A DNA stretch of 61,827 nucleotides from Vitrella brassicaformis (taxonomy: Eukaryota > Sar > Vitrellaceae), in assembly GCA_001179505.1 (NCBI GenBank), contig CDMY01000429.1, positions 16,062 to 77,888 on the forward strand. The letters run 5' to 3'. The notes under the pieces are model-generated. The model was not told where the DNA came from and searched no databases. It saw only the letters and a program-made list of their open reading frames with translations. Positions within the stretch are counted from its first letter, which is position 1. Each line of letters begins with the position of its first letter. Position numbers and translations under genes: made by a program. Positions 25,150 to 38,456 of this stretch are shown here, piece after piece.

Positions 25150-27826
25150 CTACCGCTTGTACTTCGCCATGATCTCTATGATCTCCGGCTCTTCCTCCGC
25201 CATATCCCACGGCGTCTTCCCCTGTCGTTGAGCACATCACTCGACCCATCGATGGTGTGAATGTCTGTGTGCACTCACCTCGTTGTCTTTGATGTCGACC
25301 AGAGCACCGCCGCCCCACTCGAGCCTTTGAGGATGACACAGAGGCAGAGAGAGAGTGGGTGAGACACTCGCGTCAGTCAGTCATCTGTGTCGCTCACAGC
25401 TGAGACACAGCTGCAGAGTTGCCATGGCGCGCAGCCCCCCATACAGCCCAATGGAGTGCCGTCCTGTTGTCCTGTGTGTGTCATGCAAACAGGCAAAGGC
25501 AATCAGACAGATGAGAGGCATTCTGTTTCTGTTTCGCGTGTGAGGTCTGACCTCGTCCTTCTGAGTGAGAAGCTCTTCCCCTCCTTTGGCATACAAAACC
25601 TCCATCACCTCGACATGACCAATGCCGGCAGCAAAGAAGAATGGCGTCTTGCCAAACTGCAATCAAGACACACGCACACACACAATCGACACAAAGGAGG
25701 TGTCAGAGACGTGTGTGTGCTCTGTTGCCTTGTCGGCTGCATCGATCAGTTCGGGATTCCACTCCAGCAGCTGATTGACAGCCGCAACATGACCATCGTA
25801 GGCAGCGAGGTGCAGGGCATTCTTTTTATCCTGCATTGCATCACAGCCAACACACACATCGCTCCTCATCACCAGCAGCACAGATCATTCTGTGTCTGTG
25901 TCGGTACCGCGTACGTCTGCTGTTTGCTGCAGTACGTCAGGTTTGCTCTCATGGATGACTTTCATGACGCTCACGTGACCCTCCTGTGCAGCCACGAGGA
26001 AGGGCGTCATCTGCGCGCGGGAATGAGAACACACAGCCAGACCACTGAGCGCATTTCTGTCGTCTTTACGATTGCATACCTTGAAGGTGTTTCGTTTGTC
26101 GAGTATGTCCTTGCCGTCTCGGGCGATGAGCGAACGAACGTCTTGCGTATCGCCGGCCTTGGCGGCATCGAAAATGTCATTCTGACACAAGCAGCACAAG
26201 AACAGCGGCCAATTGACGTGTGGGGTTCAGCTGCCGTCGCCCTTACGTGTTTGATCTGTGGCTTGGACCGGCGCGGGTGCTGGGGAGGGGCCTCGGTCGC
26301 TGAGCTTGTCCAGCAGCTTATTGCAATATGCAGCACACCAGATGCACAGACAGACATAGTGCAGACGACATTGGCTATGCAACATAGCGTACACATTGGC
26401 CCTTTCATTGACATCGCCCTAATCCGACCTCTTGTGCGCTCGGCCGGCTTTTGGCATTGAAGGCGAAACAGCTCTGATTGGCCACGCGAACAACGAGAGA
26501 GTCACATCCACCATTTATGCAGCACTGTGCGCCCAATGTCTTGCCTGGATGGCCTGTTTGACATTGACGGGGGCACTCTGGGGGATAGGGGGCGTCTGCA
26601 CGACACAGAGACACGCGTGCTGACAGATGTTGGTCCACACAGTTGTGCAGCCGCACACCTCTTTGTTATCGTATATCTTCTGCTTGATTTGTCCCTTGCT
26701 GAGGCCGGCGAAGGGCGGAGACGCTGCAGACACAAATGGCATACCGACGCACCTGTCTGACGTCCTGTCTGCCGTGGTCTCTGTGTCTCACTCACTCACC
26801 GCCGAATATCTCAGCAAAGATCAGCCCGACTGACCAGATGTCCGACTTGAGCTCCAACTTGGGCCCTGAGAGACGTCAAGAGTCTCATGAGGTGTCTGTG
26901 TGTGTCATGCTGTGGTCACTTTCTGTGAGGGCCTCTGGAGAGGCATACACTGGAGTTCCCGCTGGAACCACGGATCCAATGGGTCGCTCTGAAAGATACA
27001 TGATTTGCGTCTTCTCACCGAACTCAATGAAGCTCAGGTGCGACCTCTGGTCCGGCATAACCCAAGCTAGACCAAAGTCTGAGAGCTTCACATTTCCATC
27101 GTTGTCCAACTGCACATCAAGCAGCGGAGACACACGGATGCGTACACAGAGAATGTGACTGCTGTATGTCCCAGTCACCAGAACGTTGTCAGGCTTGAGG
27201 TCGCGATGGCCGATGCCGTGGCTATGAGCATGGATCAGGCCCTCACATATCTGGCAAACACAAAACACCGATATTCGCGTCGAAGTGGGAAGCGTATCGC
27301 CCGCCTCACCTGCTTGGCATATTTATACTGCAGGTGCTCAGGGACTTCCCCCGCCCTCTGACGCAGTTTCTTGAGGCACTTGTCCAGTGAGTCCTCGTAA
27401 TATTCTGCAGAAGGGACGGCATGCAATGTTCTGTCTGTTGTTGTATCCTCACCCATGACGAGAAAGGGGATTTTCCTGCCGTAGCACACGCCCAGCAACT
27501 TCACCACGTGCGGGTGCTGCAGACGGGCCAATGCGTCCGCTTCCTGTAGAACTCTGTCTTTCAGACCCTGCACAGTTGCACGTCCGGCCCAGCCGATGTC
27601 ATTGCCGCCGATTACACATTGCTACCTCTTTGCCCAGTACGTCTTCCAGTTCCCTTTTGGCCCTCTTGATGGCGACTCTCCGATCCCCCCACATGGCCCT
27701 GTACACCAATGCGAAACCGCCGCCTCCTGACAGGGCAGTCCACCCAAACGAGTGTCCGGTGTGTGAATGAGTCGGCTCCGTGTTTCTCACCAACGTAGTC
27801 TTCTTCTTCATCCCAGTGAAGATCAT
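25150..27826 (-). CDS. Protein kinase with C-terminal ankyrin repeats (copy A)
   Basis: Start MIFTGMKKKTTL. Kinase marks in order, all exon phases agreeing: glycine loop GGGGFALVYRAMWG, VAIKRAK (ATP lysine), LQEADALARLQHPHVVKLLG, VMEYYEDSLDKCL, HRDLKPDN (catalytic loop), KLSDFGLAW, PVYASPEAL, then SDIWSVGLIFAEIFGG and SCFAFNAKSRPSAQE. Every catalytic residue is present, so it should be active. The style is TKL-like. After a linker ending PQIKH come the ankyrin repeats NDIFDAAKAGDTQD, MTPFLVAAQEGHVSVMK, KNALHLAAYDGHVAAVNQLL, KTPFFFAAGIGHVEVMEVL and GKTPWDMAEEEPEI, with stop at 25150. Two introns have GC donors (26544 and 25728 on this strand). The linker exon around 26320-26430 is not fully resolved. 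Confidence 0.85.
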
Positions 27827-28442
27827 GGATGTTAATTACGCAAGGGCGCGCTTTCTAATGAAATTTGGGGGGCGACGGGAGTGATAGGTAACTATAGGTG
27901 CATCAGGACCGCATGATGCCCGCTGTCACATGAGACGCGTGCGGCCCCCAGTCTCCTTCAGGCTGTCGAGAAAATCGTGATTCGATCCAAAGGCGAGACC
28001 CGCCTCGCCAGATAAGCATCGGGCAAGGACCGCGTCTACACCACACTGTCAGCGCCATCGCCCTCGTCAATTTAAGCCCACTTTCAGCCCCGTCCGTGAC
28101 CAGGAGCCAGATCTACGGGCACTTCTATCCTGGGCTGGGTGGGAGCCAGCTCTCCCCACGGTGCTGCCCGCATGTGAACCGCATTGATGAGAGCTACCAT
28201 TCGTCCATACAACCCACCGCCCCACTCGGCCTGTGACGCCCTCCATCGGACACTCTCCATCGGACACAGATGGTGAGTTCCCTCCACTCACGTCACAGGA
28301 TGAGTGCCCCGGCGGGGCACCCGACGAGATGGGTGGTGGGTGTTTCTCTACAGGGTGGCCGGCTATATTGACCATGCATGGCTGATGTGAGACATCCATG
28401 GCCGGCCACCTCGTGGCCAGTCAGGCCAGGATCACGGCCGTC
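27711..28442. repeat. Left copy of a 732-base exact direct duplication
   Basis: Identical by eye to 28743-29474 (offset 1032). It covers part of kinase exons 1-2 and the upstream region of copy A. The copy ends exactly at the N gap. Confidence 0.9.
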
Positions 28443-28742
28443 NNNNNNNNNNNNNNNNNNNNNNNNNNNNNNNNNNNNNNNNNNNNNNNNNNNNNNNNNN
28501 NNNNNNNNNNNNNNNNNNNNNNNNNNNNNNNNNNNNNNNNNNNNNNNNNNNNNNNNNNNNNNNNNNNNNNNNNNNNNNNNNNNNNNNNNNNNNNNNNNNN
28601 NNNNNNNNNNNNNNNNNNNNNNNNNNNNNNNNNNNNNNNNNNNNNNNNNNNNNNNNNNNNNNNNNNNNNNNNNNNNNNNNNNNNNNNNNNNNNNNNNNNN
28701 NNNNNNNNNNNNNNNNNNNNNNNNNNNNNNNNNNNNNNNNNN
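28443..28742. other. 300-N assembly gap inside a duplication
   Basis: Exactly 300 N. Flanked by the two identical 732-base blocks, which stop precisely at its edges, as expected for overlapping contig ends left unmerged. Confidence 0.98.
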
Positions 28743-29474
28743 GCGAAACCGCCGCCTCCTGACAGGGCAGTCCACCCAAACGAGTGTCCGGTGTGTGAAT
28801 GAGTCGGCTCCGTGTTTCTCACCAACGTAGTCTTCTTCTTCATCCCAGTGAAGATCATGGATGTTAATTACGCAAGGGCGCGCTTTCTAATGAAATTTGG
28901 GGGGCGACGGGAGTGATAGGTAACTATAGGTGCATCAGGACCGCATGATGCCCGCTGTCACATGAGACGCGTGCGGCCCCCAGTCTCCTTCAGGCTGTCG
29001 AGAAAATCGTGATTCGATCCAAAGGCGAGACCCGCCTCGCCAGATAAGCATCGGGCAAGGACCGCGTCTACACCACACTGTCAGCGCCATCGCCCTCGTC
29101 AATTTAAGCCCACTTTCAGCCCCGTCCGTGACCAGGAGCCAGATCTACGGGCACTTCTATCCTGGGCTGGGTGGGAGCCAGCTCTCCCCACGGTGCTGCC
29201 CGCATGTGAACCGCATTGATGAGAGCTACCATTCGTCCATACAACCCACCGCCCCACTCGGCCTGTGACGCCCTCCATCGGACACTCTCCATCGGACACA
29301 GATGGTGAGTTCCCTCCACTCACGTCACAGGATGAGTGCCCCGGCGGGGCACCCGACGAGATGGGTGGTGGGTGTTTCTCTACAGGGTGGCCGGCTATAT
29401 TGACCATGCATGGCTGATGTGAGACATCCATGGCCGGCCACCTCGTGGCCAGTCAGGCCAGGATCACGGCCGTC
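28743..29474. repeat. Right copy of the 732-base duplication
   Basis: Begins directly after the gap within the kinase glycine-loop exon and contains a second copy of the first exon (ATG near 28858). No kinase gene continues from it, so it is not a separate gene. Confidence 0.9.
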
Positions 29475-29988
29475 TCCCAAGCGAAGCAACCGAGAGGGGT
29501 TGTCTGCAGTGATGCAGTGATTCACTGAATGAATGAATGAACGAATGAATGAATGAATTAATAAATGAATTGAATGACAATATTAATGATTCATCATTGA
29601 TTGTTGACTGACAAGCAAGCACACAATCGTGTGGCTCGAGAGAATGACAGAGCGATTCGTTCGTCCACGCCTTATCCAGCGGCCCGTCCCATTGCAGAAT
29701 CACTATCATTACACTGATGTGTGAGACCTCCAAAGAGGAGCAGAGCGATCACAGGAGTGCACGCTGAAGTCTGTTTTATCATGAGAAAAAGTCCGTTTCA
29801 GGTGATAACGAATTAGACACAGACACCAGCTAGACAGAAAGACACACCGCACACATCTCCCCCGCTGCCCTTTGGGCTCTCTGCACTGCAACACAAAAGT
29901 GGCAGCTGCTGTTTATCAGGCAAACGCAGCTGGACAGACACAAGGCCTTACACACTTCACACACACATCAGAGTCAGACCAGAAGAAC
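29475..29988. other. Intergenic with (GAAT)n repeat
   Basis: A degenerate GAAT repeat occupies about 29527-29575, AT-richer than its surroundings. The rest, downstream of kinase copy B, shows no coding signal. Confidence 0.6.
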
Positions 29989-32900
29989 CTATCGCTTGTA
30001 CGGCCGCATGATCTCTCTGATCTTCGGCTTGTCATATTTCACCGTATAGTCCCACGGCGTCTGCCCCTGTTGTGATGAGATGAGATGAGCACACCACTCG
30101 ACCCATCGATGGTGTGAATGTCTGTGTGTACTCACGTCATTGTTTTTGATGTCCAGCAGAGCACCGCCGCCCCACTCGAGCCTTTGAGAATGACACACAC
30201 AGGGAGAGAGAGAGAGAGTGTGTGGATGAGATGTTCGCGTCAGTCAGTCATCTGTGTCCCTTACAGCTGAGACACAGCCGCAGATTTGCCACAGCCTGCA
30301 GCCCTATGGAGTGCCGTGTCTCCAAGCTGTGTGTGTCATGCACACAAAGGAAAGGCAATCAATCAGATGAGAGAAGACTGTGTGGTCTCACCTTGTTGGT
30401 CTGTGTGAGCAGTTTTTCCCCTCCTTCGGCATACATTGGCTCCAACACATCGACATGACCATTTCCAGCAGCCATTATGAATGGCGTGTTGCCACGCTGC
30501 AATCAACACACACGCACAGACACACACTGAGGCGTCGGATACATGTGTGTGCTCTCTTACCTTGCCGCGTGCGTCGATCAGTTTGGGATCCCACGACAGC
30601 AGCTGATTGACCGCGGCAAGACGGCCATACTCAGCAGCCCAATGCAGGGCATTCTCACCATACTGCATACCATCACAGCAACACACATCTCCTCCTCATC
30701 ATGACCAGTAGCAGCACACAAGATGGTTTGTCTGTGTCGGTACCTCGTCTGTTTGCTTCAGTACGTCCGGTTTTCTCTCATGGATGACTTTCATGACGCC
30801 CACGTGACCCTCCTCTGCAGCCAACAGGAAGGGTGTCCTCTGCAGGAATGAGAGCACACAGACAGACCACTGAGGGCATTCCTTTCATTTTGACCACTGC
30901 GTACCGCCGCGTATCCGTATCGTTTGTCGAGTATGTCCTTGCCCTCCTTTGCGATGAGCAAACGAACCGACTCCTCATCGTTGTCCCTGACCGCTTTGAA
31001 GATGTCATTCTGACACACACCCAGCACAAGAACAGCGGCCCATTGACAAATGGGGTTCAGCTGGTGTCTTCCTGACGTGTTTGATCTGCGGCTGTGGGGC
31101 GCTCGGCGGTGTCTTCACTACCCGAAGCTGGCTTAAGAGTCCTGCACGACACACACAGAGCCACAGCAATATATTTATTATTATTTCACGACACACAGAG
31201 CATGGATTGCTGTCGCTCTCTCTCTGTCTGTGTGTGTGTGTGTGTGTGTGTCCCCGCAGACCTCTGTGCTGTGAGGGCGGCTGAGAGGTCTTGGCCAGAC
31301 TGCTTGTCGGCCCCGTTGTGGTGCTGACAGTGCTCATGTGGACACCCGACGAATGGCCGACGGGAGACACACTTGTTCTTGGCGAGGCAGCCGCTGCAGA
31401 CCACAACGAGAGACACAATGACGAACACTTCTTATGTCCGACTCGAGAAGGTGTGAAGATGGACTTTGTCGCTTTGAGCTTCCAAACAGCCACCTCAGCG
31501 GGCCCTTGTGCGATGGCTCAGCAGCCATGTTCTCCTTTGCCGTGTCCGTGTCCCTGTCTGGTTGGGGAGGGGAGGGAGTCGGAAGAGGCGAGATCTTCAA
31601 CTTGTCGAGGACCTGCCATCAAGACGCATCAAGTGTATGAGCCTTCCTTCCCTTTGTGTGGATGTGACTTGTCGGGCTGTGGGACGACTGGCCGCCTTAA
31701 AGGCAAAACAACTCTGATAGACGCAAAGAGGGGAAAGGAGGTAGTGAAGGAGAGAGAGAAAAGTAACACATATCGTCGGTTGGTCTGCCTTGATGGCGTC
31801 CTTGATGTGCGGCGGCAGAGATGCCGGGATGGCGGGGATCTGACATGAAAGGCGACACGTGGTAACAGCAGAGCCATAGCAGTCTGATGACATTGTACCT
31901 CTTTCATGTTGACGACTTTGTGGCTGATCTGCGGGGGCCCTTTGCCCTCAAACGGCCGCCGACCTGCACCCAAAGTCGGTCGTGGCGCTTTGTTGTTGGG
32001 GTATGTTACAGAGGATCTGCTGCTGACCTCCGTGAATCTCCCCCAGTACTGAAGACGCCAACACACACACAGATGGACAAGAGAGAGACGATGAAGAAAT
32101 AGTTGTGGGATGGCTTACTGCCGCCCAAAGCCCATATGTCCGCCTTGACGGTCAGCTTGTCCACTGAAAGACACAACCACAAGGGCCCCCAGTAACATCG
32201 ACTCGCTTTGCTTACAGTCTGTGTCGAAGCCCTCGGGCGGCATATAGTTTGCGGTCCCGCCGATAAAGGTAAGTGTTGTATTCCTCTGAGCGCCGCGAAT
32301 CATCCCAAAGTCGGATATTTTCAGAGTAAGGCGTTCACCCAACTGACAGACAAACAAGTGGGAGAACGACAAGAGCTCTGCAACTCTATGAAAGAGAGGC
32401 TCTCTGTCGTGGCCGACCAGAATGTTCTCCGGTTTCAGATCTCTGTGGACGATGCCCTGATCATGCAAGTACTGCAGACCCTCACAGATCTGTGACCAAC
32501 ACACACACAGATGATGAAAGACACAAGAGACCTCTGTGATGCCATGTTCCTTTCGACCTGTTTGGCGAACCTGTCTCGCACGTCGGGCGGCAGCGGCCCG
32601 TGTTTGGCCAAATAGTCCGCCAGGGAGCCGCCCTCACACAACTCTGACGAGAATGAGAAGAGGAGACATCAGAGGGGACAAGGCCGATGGACGAGAGGAA
32701 GAATAGACTGACTACCTAGGACAATCATGAGTCCGTGTTTGTCGTCTCGGCAGACGCCCAGCAGCTGCACTATGTTGGGGTGTCGGAGCTGAGCCATCGG
32801 GAATGCCTCCTTGAGCACTTCCATGAACTGCGACTGCACACAAACAAACCGATCCAGCAACAAAGAGGGGGAGGCGTGTTCTTGAGGCTCTCGCTTGCTG

Positions 32901-33127
32901 GGCACCGCTTGGTCGAGCTCTTCATTTGCTTTGTAGATTTTGACGGCCACGGGCCGCCCTCGCAGCTCCCCTCGACGGACAACCCCGAACCCACCACTCC
33001 CTGAGGAACGGGATGACAGACAAACACACCCATCGGTGCAGCCAATTCGCCGGGTGGGAGAGTGGTGCTGACCGAGCTCCTTGTCGCTCACAGTGAGGTC
33101 CTTGGGGTCGATCACCAGATCGACCAT
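29989..33127 (-). CDS. Protein kinase with C-terminal ankyrin repeats (copy B)
   Basis: Start MVDLVIDPKDLTVSDKELG joined in phase to SGGFGVVRRGELRG (glycine loop) and VAVKIYK (ATP lysine). Then AQLRHPNIVQLLGVC, CEGGSLADYLAKHG, HRDLKPEN, LKISDFGMIRG, GTANYMPPEGF (APE replaced by PPE), and SCFAFKAASRPTARQV near the end of the kinase. A Ser/Pro/Thr-rich linker (TPSPPQPDRDTDTAKEN) leads to PQPQIKH and ankyrin repeats: NDIFKAVRDNDEESVRLL, RTPFLLAAEEGHVGVMKVI, ENALHWAAEYGRLAAVNQLL, a HVDVLEPMYAEGGE repeat and GQTPWDYTVKYDKPKI, stop at 29989. Same architecture and intron positions as copy A about 5 kb away, so a tandem duplicate that has diverged. The intron after DAIK has a GC donor, as in copy A. 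Confidence 0.85.
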
Positions 33128-34293
33128 TTGAACAAGAGGAGAGGGGGGGAGGGAGATTGCGGGTTCTAAGCTCGCGCCCCCTCCCCCTTTCCGGCCGGAA
33201 GGGACCTTCGGAAGAGAAATTGGAGATCTCCGCTGTCGATGATATGTTGCGACTTGATGAGTCTAGGGGGTAGATGAGTCTGTGGCCGAGCGGATCTTGC
33301 ACCTGCAGCAGGACGAACAGTTTAACACCAACAGCACCAGGCCAGCCAGGTTGGATGGATGGCTGTGTGGCGTAGACATTGGCGTAGACAAGGCAGCTTG
33401 AGTTCATCAATCGTTCCTTGACAGTGAGTGAGGCTTCAACCAACTTCAACCAACCAAGGCGGGCATCGTCAGTGGGAAGACCTCTGTCGACACCACACTT
33501 GCAAGGCCATTCATCATGAAAAAGAGCGGCTGAGGCACACAGGGCACTCCACCGCCATTACACTCATCGCTCCTTCCTCACTACACCTACACGCAAAAAA
33601 TGGAATATACATACATAAGCAGATACACGACGCAATGCATCCCTACTGACTTGACGCACGCTGAGGCATGGCGTATGCAGGTGTGTAGGTATGGACCTCC
33701 GCGCCACACACGGGCCAAGACACACACACGCACGCACACACACACACACACGTGCGAGGACGACACGGATGGGGCCGTTGAAAACTTCGCTCTCCGCTGG
33801 ACGAAAGAGCGTTAGAACAAACACACACACACACAGTGCACACACAGACACAATGGAGACACAGCCACACGTGCATTGCAACACGCGCAGGCATGAGTAC
33901 GTACGCTTTTATGTATATATATTACCGTTGTAAAGGCACCCATCCATCGGCCGACCGAGATCGATACTTACATACCTACACCCATGTACTATGTATGGCC
34001 CGTTCGTCAGACCACACAAGCACAAGAAAACGCCACGCGACGACACTAGCAGGCAGGCAGGTAGGTCTGCACTCCCTCCGTCGCATCCGCCCTCCCTCCC
34101 TCCCGCCCTCCCACCCAGGCAGTAACACTCAAGCGGCCTGACTGACGTACACCAACGGCCCGCTCGACTAATAGAAAAGGACGCCCGGCCCATCCTACAT
34201 TCACCCATTGCCCATCGACTCAGCATCTTCCTTACTCTCCCTGTCTGTGTCTCCCCCTCCCTCCCTCCCTCCCTGGCCCGCTTGACGGACCGG
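33128..34293. other. Intergenic, 1.2 kb
   Basis: Lies between kinase copy B (upstream side) and the end of the acyl-CoA oxidase. CA-rich microsatellites occur at 33720-33750 and 33820-33835, and (CCCT)n at 34090-34120 and 34255-34275. No supported exon. Confidence 0.6.
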
Positions 34294-34368
34294 TCAGAGC
34301 CGTGACTGTGGGCTGCCTCCCTTCCTCTCTGGGTGGAGGATGTACTGAATGTGGCGGTAGTAACCCTG

Positions 34369-34399
<31 letters not shown>

Positions 34400-37300
34400 C
34401 AGACAGACAAACACTCGAATGTGCGCGTGTGGGTGTGAGGGTGTCATCCATCCATCCATCCATTTTTCTCACCTCCGACACGTCGGTTTGGTTGAGGGGT
34501 TCGTATTTGGTCGACTCGTAGAGCGCCTCGTACACGCGGCCGTCGTAGCGCCCCAGGGCCGAGTTGAGCAGGTTGTCCGGGATGTTCCACGAGTCCGCTA
34601 TGGCCACGGCGTTCGGGCGCACCTCCTGCAGACACACATCAATCAATTGGTTGATTGATTTTGATTGGACAAACTGAGAAGGGATCAGTGTGAGGGCGCG
34701 TCTGTCTGTCTGTCTGTCTGTGAGAATGTGGTTGCTTGCCTTGAGGAGCTGCTTGATGGTCTGCAGGAGGGGCATGGCGTGGTCAGCCTTGAGCACACGG
34801 GCCAGCACAAACTCACCTACACACACAAACCGGTGCGTCCATCCATCCATCCACACGCGTGTGTGTACCGAAAGTCTGGTCGATCCAGTAGAGGGTGTAT
34901 AGGTCGGAGAGCGTCTTGAGGACGTCGATGACGTTGGTGTCGATGGGCGGTGTGTGGCTCTGCAGCTCCTGGATCTTGTCCTGGAAGCACCGGTGCAGCA
35001 CCACGTGCGCGTGGGCCTTGGTCAGCCGACACATCTCGATCTTCACGTCGTCCAACGCCCTCATCTACACACACACACACACAGATCCATCCATCCATCC
35101 ATCTCTGTCTGCCTTTGTGTGTGTGTGTGTGTCCGCTGCTAACGCTGTTGTGTCCCTTCTGCGTTGCGGCCATGAAGTCCTGAGCCGTGCCGTAGATCAG
35201 CACAGACGCACTGCATCACCCCACCCACCCACACACAAACACACAAACACACAATGGATGGACGGACGCACCCACATGCTCACAATCCTGCCTACCGTTT
35301 CTCCAGGGCCTGTTTCTGCCACTGGGGATCCCTCCAGTCGACGGCCCCGGCCTCGCTGCCCCCCTCTCCCTCTCCCTGTTGGCCCATGAATGCCACGGGG
35401 TCGAAGTCGAAGATGTACCTCATGGTGGACTCGGGCGGCGGGGGGCTCTTGCCCTTCATCTTGTGCTCCACCGCCTTGAGCAGCGAACGGCCCGTCTGGA
35501 TCGACAGCACCACAAAGTCACCCTGGATGGATGACACACAGACAGACAGACACCCGACACACAGACAGACAGACAGACAGACACCCGACACACAGACAGA
35601 CAGACACACAGACAGACAGATGGACGGATGCAGGCAGGCAGGCAGGCAGTGACTGGTGGGGGTTTCCTTGCTTGCCTCGTAGGTGGCTTGTGGGAGGAAC
35701 GAGGCGAAGTGGAGGGGCACGCCGGCGGCGTTGAGGAACCCGTGGCCGCCCAGGGCCTTGCGGCACGCCTCCATTCCATCCGCTGATATCAACGTCGTCG
35801 CCGCCTTGAGCGCTGTCGAGGCACACACACACGTAGAGGCAGAGACAGGGAGAGAGAGAGGGAGGGAGGGAGGGAGAGCAGAGTGTGGGTGGATGTGTGT
35901 GTTGTTGAGTGGTACCTGATGTGACGGCATGGCATTCGGGGAGGAGGGAGAAGTCGTTCTCCATGCGAGCCTTGGCCTGCACAGACAGACAGACAGATGG
36001 ATGTGCCAAGGCCCCTCCCTCGTTGCTGGCCGTGACCTACCATCATTTTGTTGTAGAGTGCGTGTGTCCAGAGGCCCGTGAAGTGCATGGCGAACGCCGT
36101 CGCCATCAGAGGAAATATCGTCAGCTGCTGAGTCGAGTAATCCAACACCTGCACACACACACACACGCATCACATCACACTCGTGCGTGCCGCAAGGTGA
36201 GAGGTGTCTGCCGCCCCGCACCTGGCTCTCGGAGCCGCCCATGCGCGCGGCAGCGGCCTCTGCGGGGTCGGCCTGTGTGGCGCTGTCCATGTCCATCTCC
36301 ATGGACGGGAACTGACGGCGAACCGCAGAATAACGAGTCTGCCCTCACACACACACACATCGAGGCAGACAGCCACAGACGGGGACACAACAGATGGTGT
36401 GCGTGGTGTGGGTGAGCAGAGGGCTTACGGCGATGATGCAGGCCTTTGCGAGGTGCAGTCCTGCCCCCATGACGAGCTGCTTGCGGGTGTAGGTCATGGT
36501 GCCGTACATCATCTTGTCGTTGCCGATCTTCTTGTGGTTGCCTTGCTTGTCCACCGACGAATACCTTACCACACCACACACACACACACACATTACACAA
36601 TATGTATGGCTCTGTGTGTGAGTGTGTGAGCGTGTGTGTGAATGTGAGCAGGTCGTTCGTTGACCTGGCGAGCAGGTGTCGTCTGGGGATGCGGACGTTC
36701 TCGAGCTGCATGGCGCCGTTGTCCATGCCGTTGTACCCCAGCTTCTGACCAATGTCGAACAGAGTCACGCCTACACACACAGACACAGACACAGACAGAG
36801 AGAGAGACAGAGACAGGGGGAGGGGGGCAGTCGCACCGTACGACCGACTGCCCATGTGAATGTGTGTGTGTGTACCCTTGATGGCCTCGTGTGTGTTGAG
36901 GTCCCGCACTTGAAGGAAAAATGGATGCGGGCCGTAGTCCTTGCCCCTGCACACACCAGCAACCGCAGCAGCAACAGCCATGGCAGTGACACAGAGAGAG
37001 AGGCAGACATGCCTCTGTGCTGTCCTGTTCTGAGCTTTTATGTGTGGTGTGGGTGTGCACCTGATTTTGAGTCTGGCCATGCAGATGCAGTGGGTGCACG
37101 ACTTGGCCAAGCCGCCTGGCCACCATTTGGTCGCCTGCACACACACACACACACACACATACACAGCGTGTGTCGTGTTGAGCACAGCACGGCCCATGGC
37201 TGGCGTGCTTGTGTCCCGACCGACCGCACCGAGAGCGACGGCGTGTTGAGCACCCACTCCTCCGTGCCTTCGTCGTAATCCGCCGTCGTCTCAAGACCTG

Positions 37301-38218
37301 CACACATAAACACACACAAATGTACCCCCATAGAGAGAGAGAGAGAGAGCGTCCGCACGGCTGTCTGTGTGTCTGACCGACCGGCGACGTTGGATCCGTG
37401 TGCGAGTTCGGTTTGCGCGTATGTTCCGATGATGCGGAAGTCGCGGGCCAGCGGCACCCACCAATCGCACTGCTCGTCGTCGGCCAAGCTCTGATACACA
37501 CACAGACATACATACACATACACATGGGGTCGTCTCGGTCTGTCTGTATGCCTCTGTGTGTGTGTGTGTGTGTGAGAAGCTATCTATAGCTAGACAGACA
37601 GACAGGTAGGTCTTTACCTGTAGGCATGGCAGGAACATGGTGAGGTGGAGGAGGAGGAAGAAGTCCTCCCCCACGGCCAGCTGCATAATCGTCAGCTCCT
37701 CGTCGCTCATCTTGTACTGACGACACAACCTACACACCAAGCAGTCACACACACACACACAGACACATAGACCTTCCCAGTGAGTGGCGATCCGACCACA
37801 CGCACATACACACACCTGACGAACTCCTCGGCCCTCTCGCATGCCCTCAGGTATCGCTCGCTCCTGGGCATCCACCACAGGTCACTCAAACGAAACTTCG
37901 GATTGTGGCTGAACAGCTTGCGAATCCTGCAGTCACACATCAGACACACCACACGCATCAATCAGCAGGAGGAGGACACACCCACGCACACACACACACA
38001 CACATGCATATAACTGAGGGCCTCCGTCTTTTGACCGTTCGTCCGCCTGGGTAGGACAGGGCCTACCTATTGATTTTTTCGAGGTCGTAGGTGCCGTAGA
38101 TGGCGACGGTGAGGTCTGAGGTCCTGAAGGAGGCCCGCTGACGCTCGCGCTGCAGGTCGGGCACCACCGAATGACGGTCAACCAACGTGGTCGGCTCCAT
38201 CACAGTACTGAGGCTCAT
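34294..38218 (-). CDS. Peroxisomal acyl-CoA oxidase (ACX1/ACOX type) ending in SRL
   Basis: Oxidises acyl-CoA with O2 to enoyl-CoA and H2O2, the first step of peroxisomal beta-oxidation. About 14 exons. Start MSLSTVMEPTTLVDRHS (the N-terminal ACOX domain, RQRASFRTSDLTVAIYG). Then HLTMFLPCLQ, GTYAQTELAHGSNVAGLETT (flavin and substrate loop), EEWVLNTPSLSATKWWPGGL, GVTLFDIGQKLGYNGMDNG, NVRIPRRHLLARY and the helical part AVRRQFP. FLNAAGVP and ATYEGDFVVLSIQTGRSLLK contain the catalytic Glu in TYEGD. The C-terminal ACOX domain runs from VEHKMKGK to the end. The last exon reads RKGGSPQSRL-stop, a PTS1 tripeptide. Length is normal for the family. All key residues seem intact. Confidence 0.92.
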
Positions 38219-38456
38219 GCAGGACGCCTGTGCTGAACTACACTACGCAAGGGGGGGAGCGATTCGGAAGGGGGGAGTGCGAGCTTTGAGGTGGAGAGAT
38301 CTGCGCGCGTGATGGATCCTCATCGCGTCGCGTCTATCGCTTGAAGGCCGTCTGCTGTTGGGCAGAGATTGATCTCTCCCTTACCGCAGACAGACGAGTG
38401 CATCGACCAGCTCAGCAGTATCGGTATCTGTGACCATCTCTCTGCTCTGTCCCTCG

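Noticed and set aside
25387-26460. 357-residue plus-strand open frame
   Set aside because: Antisense shadow of the kinase A ankyrin exons and introns; no domain in that frame.
28067-28399. 110-residue open frame present twice (also 29099-29431)
   Set aside because: Present twice only because of the assembly duplication; composition and context give no protein evidence.
28293-28858. Open frames crossing the second N gap
   Set aside because: Same artefact; the ends are duplicated kinase exon and intergenic sequence.
35530-35650. CRISPR-like regular CAGACAGACAGACACC units
   Set aside because: Simple microsatellite inside an intron of the acyl-CoA oxidase gene; no spacers of uniform size and no cas genes.
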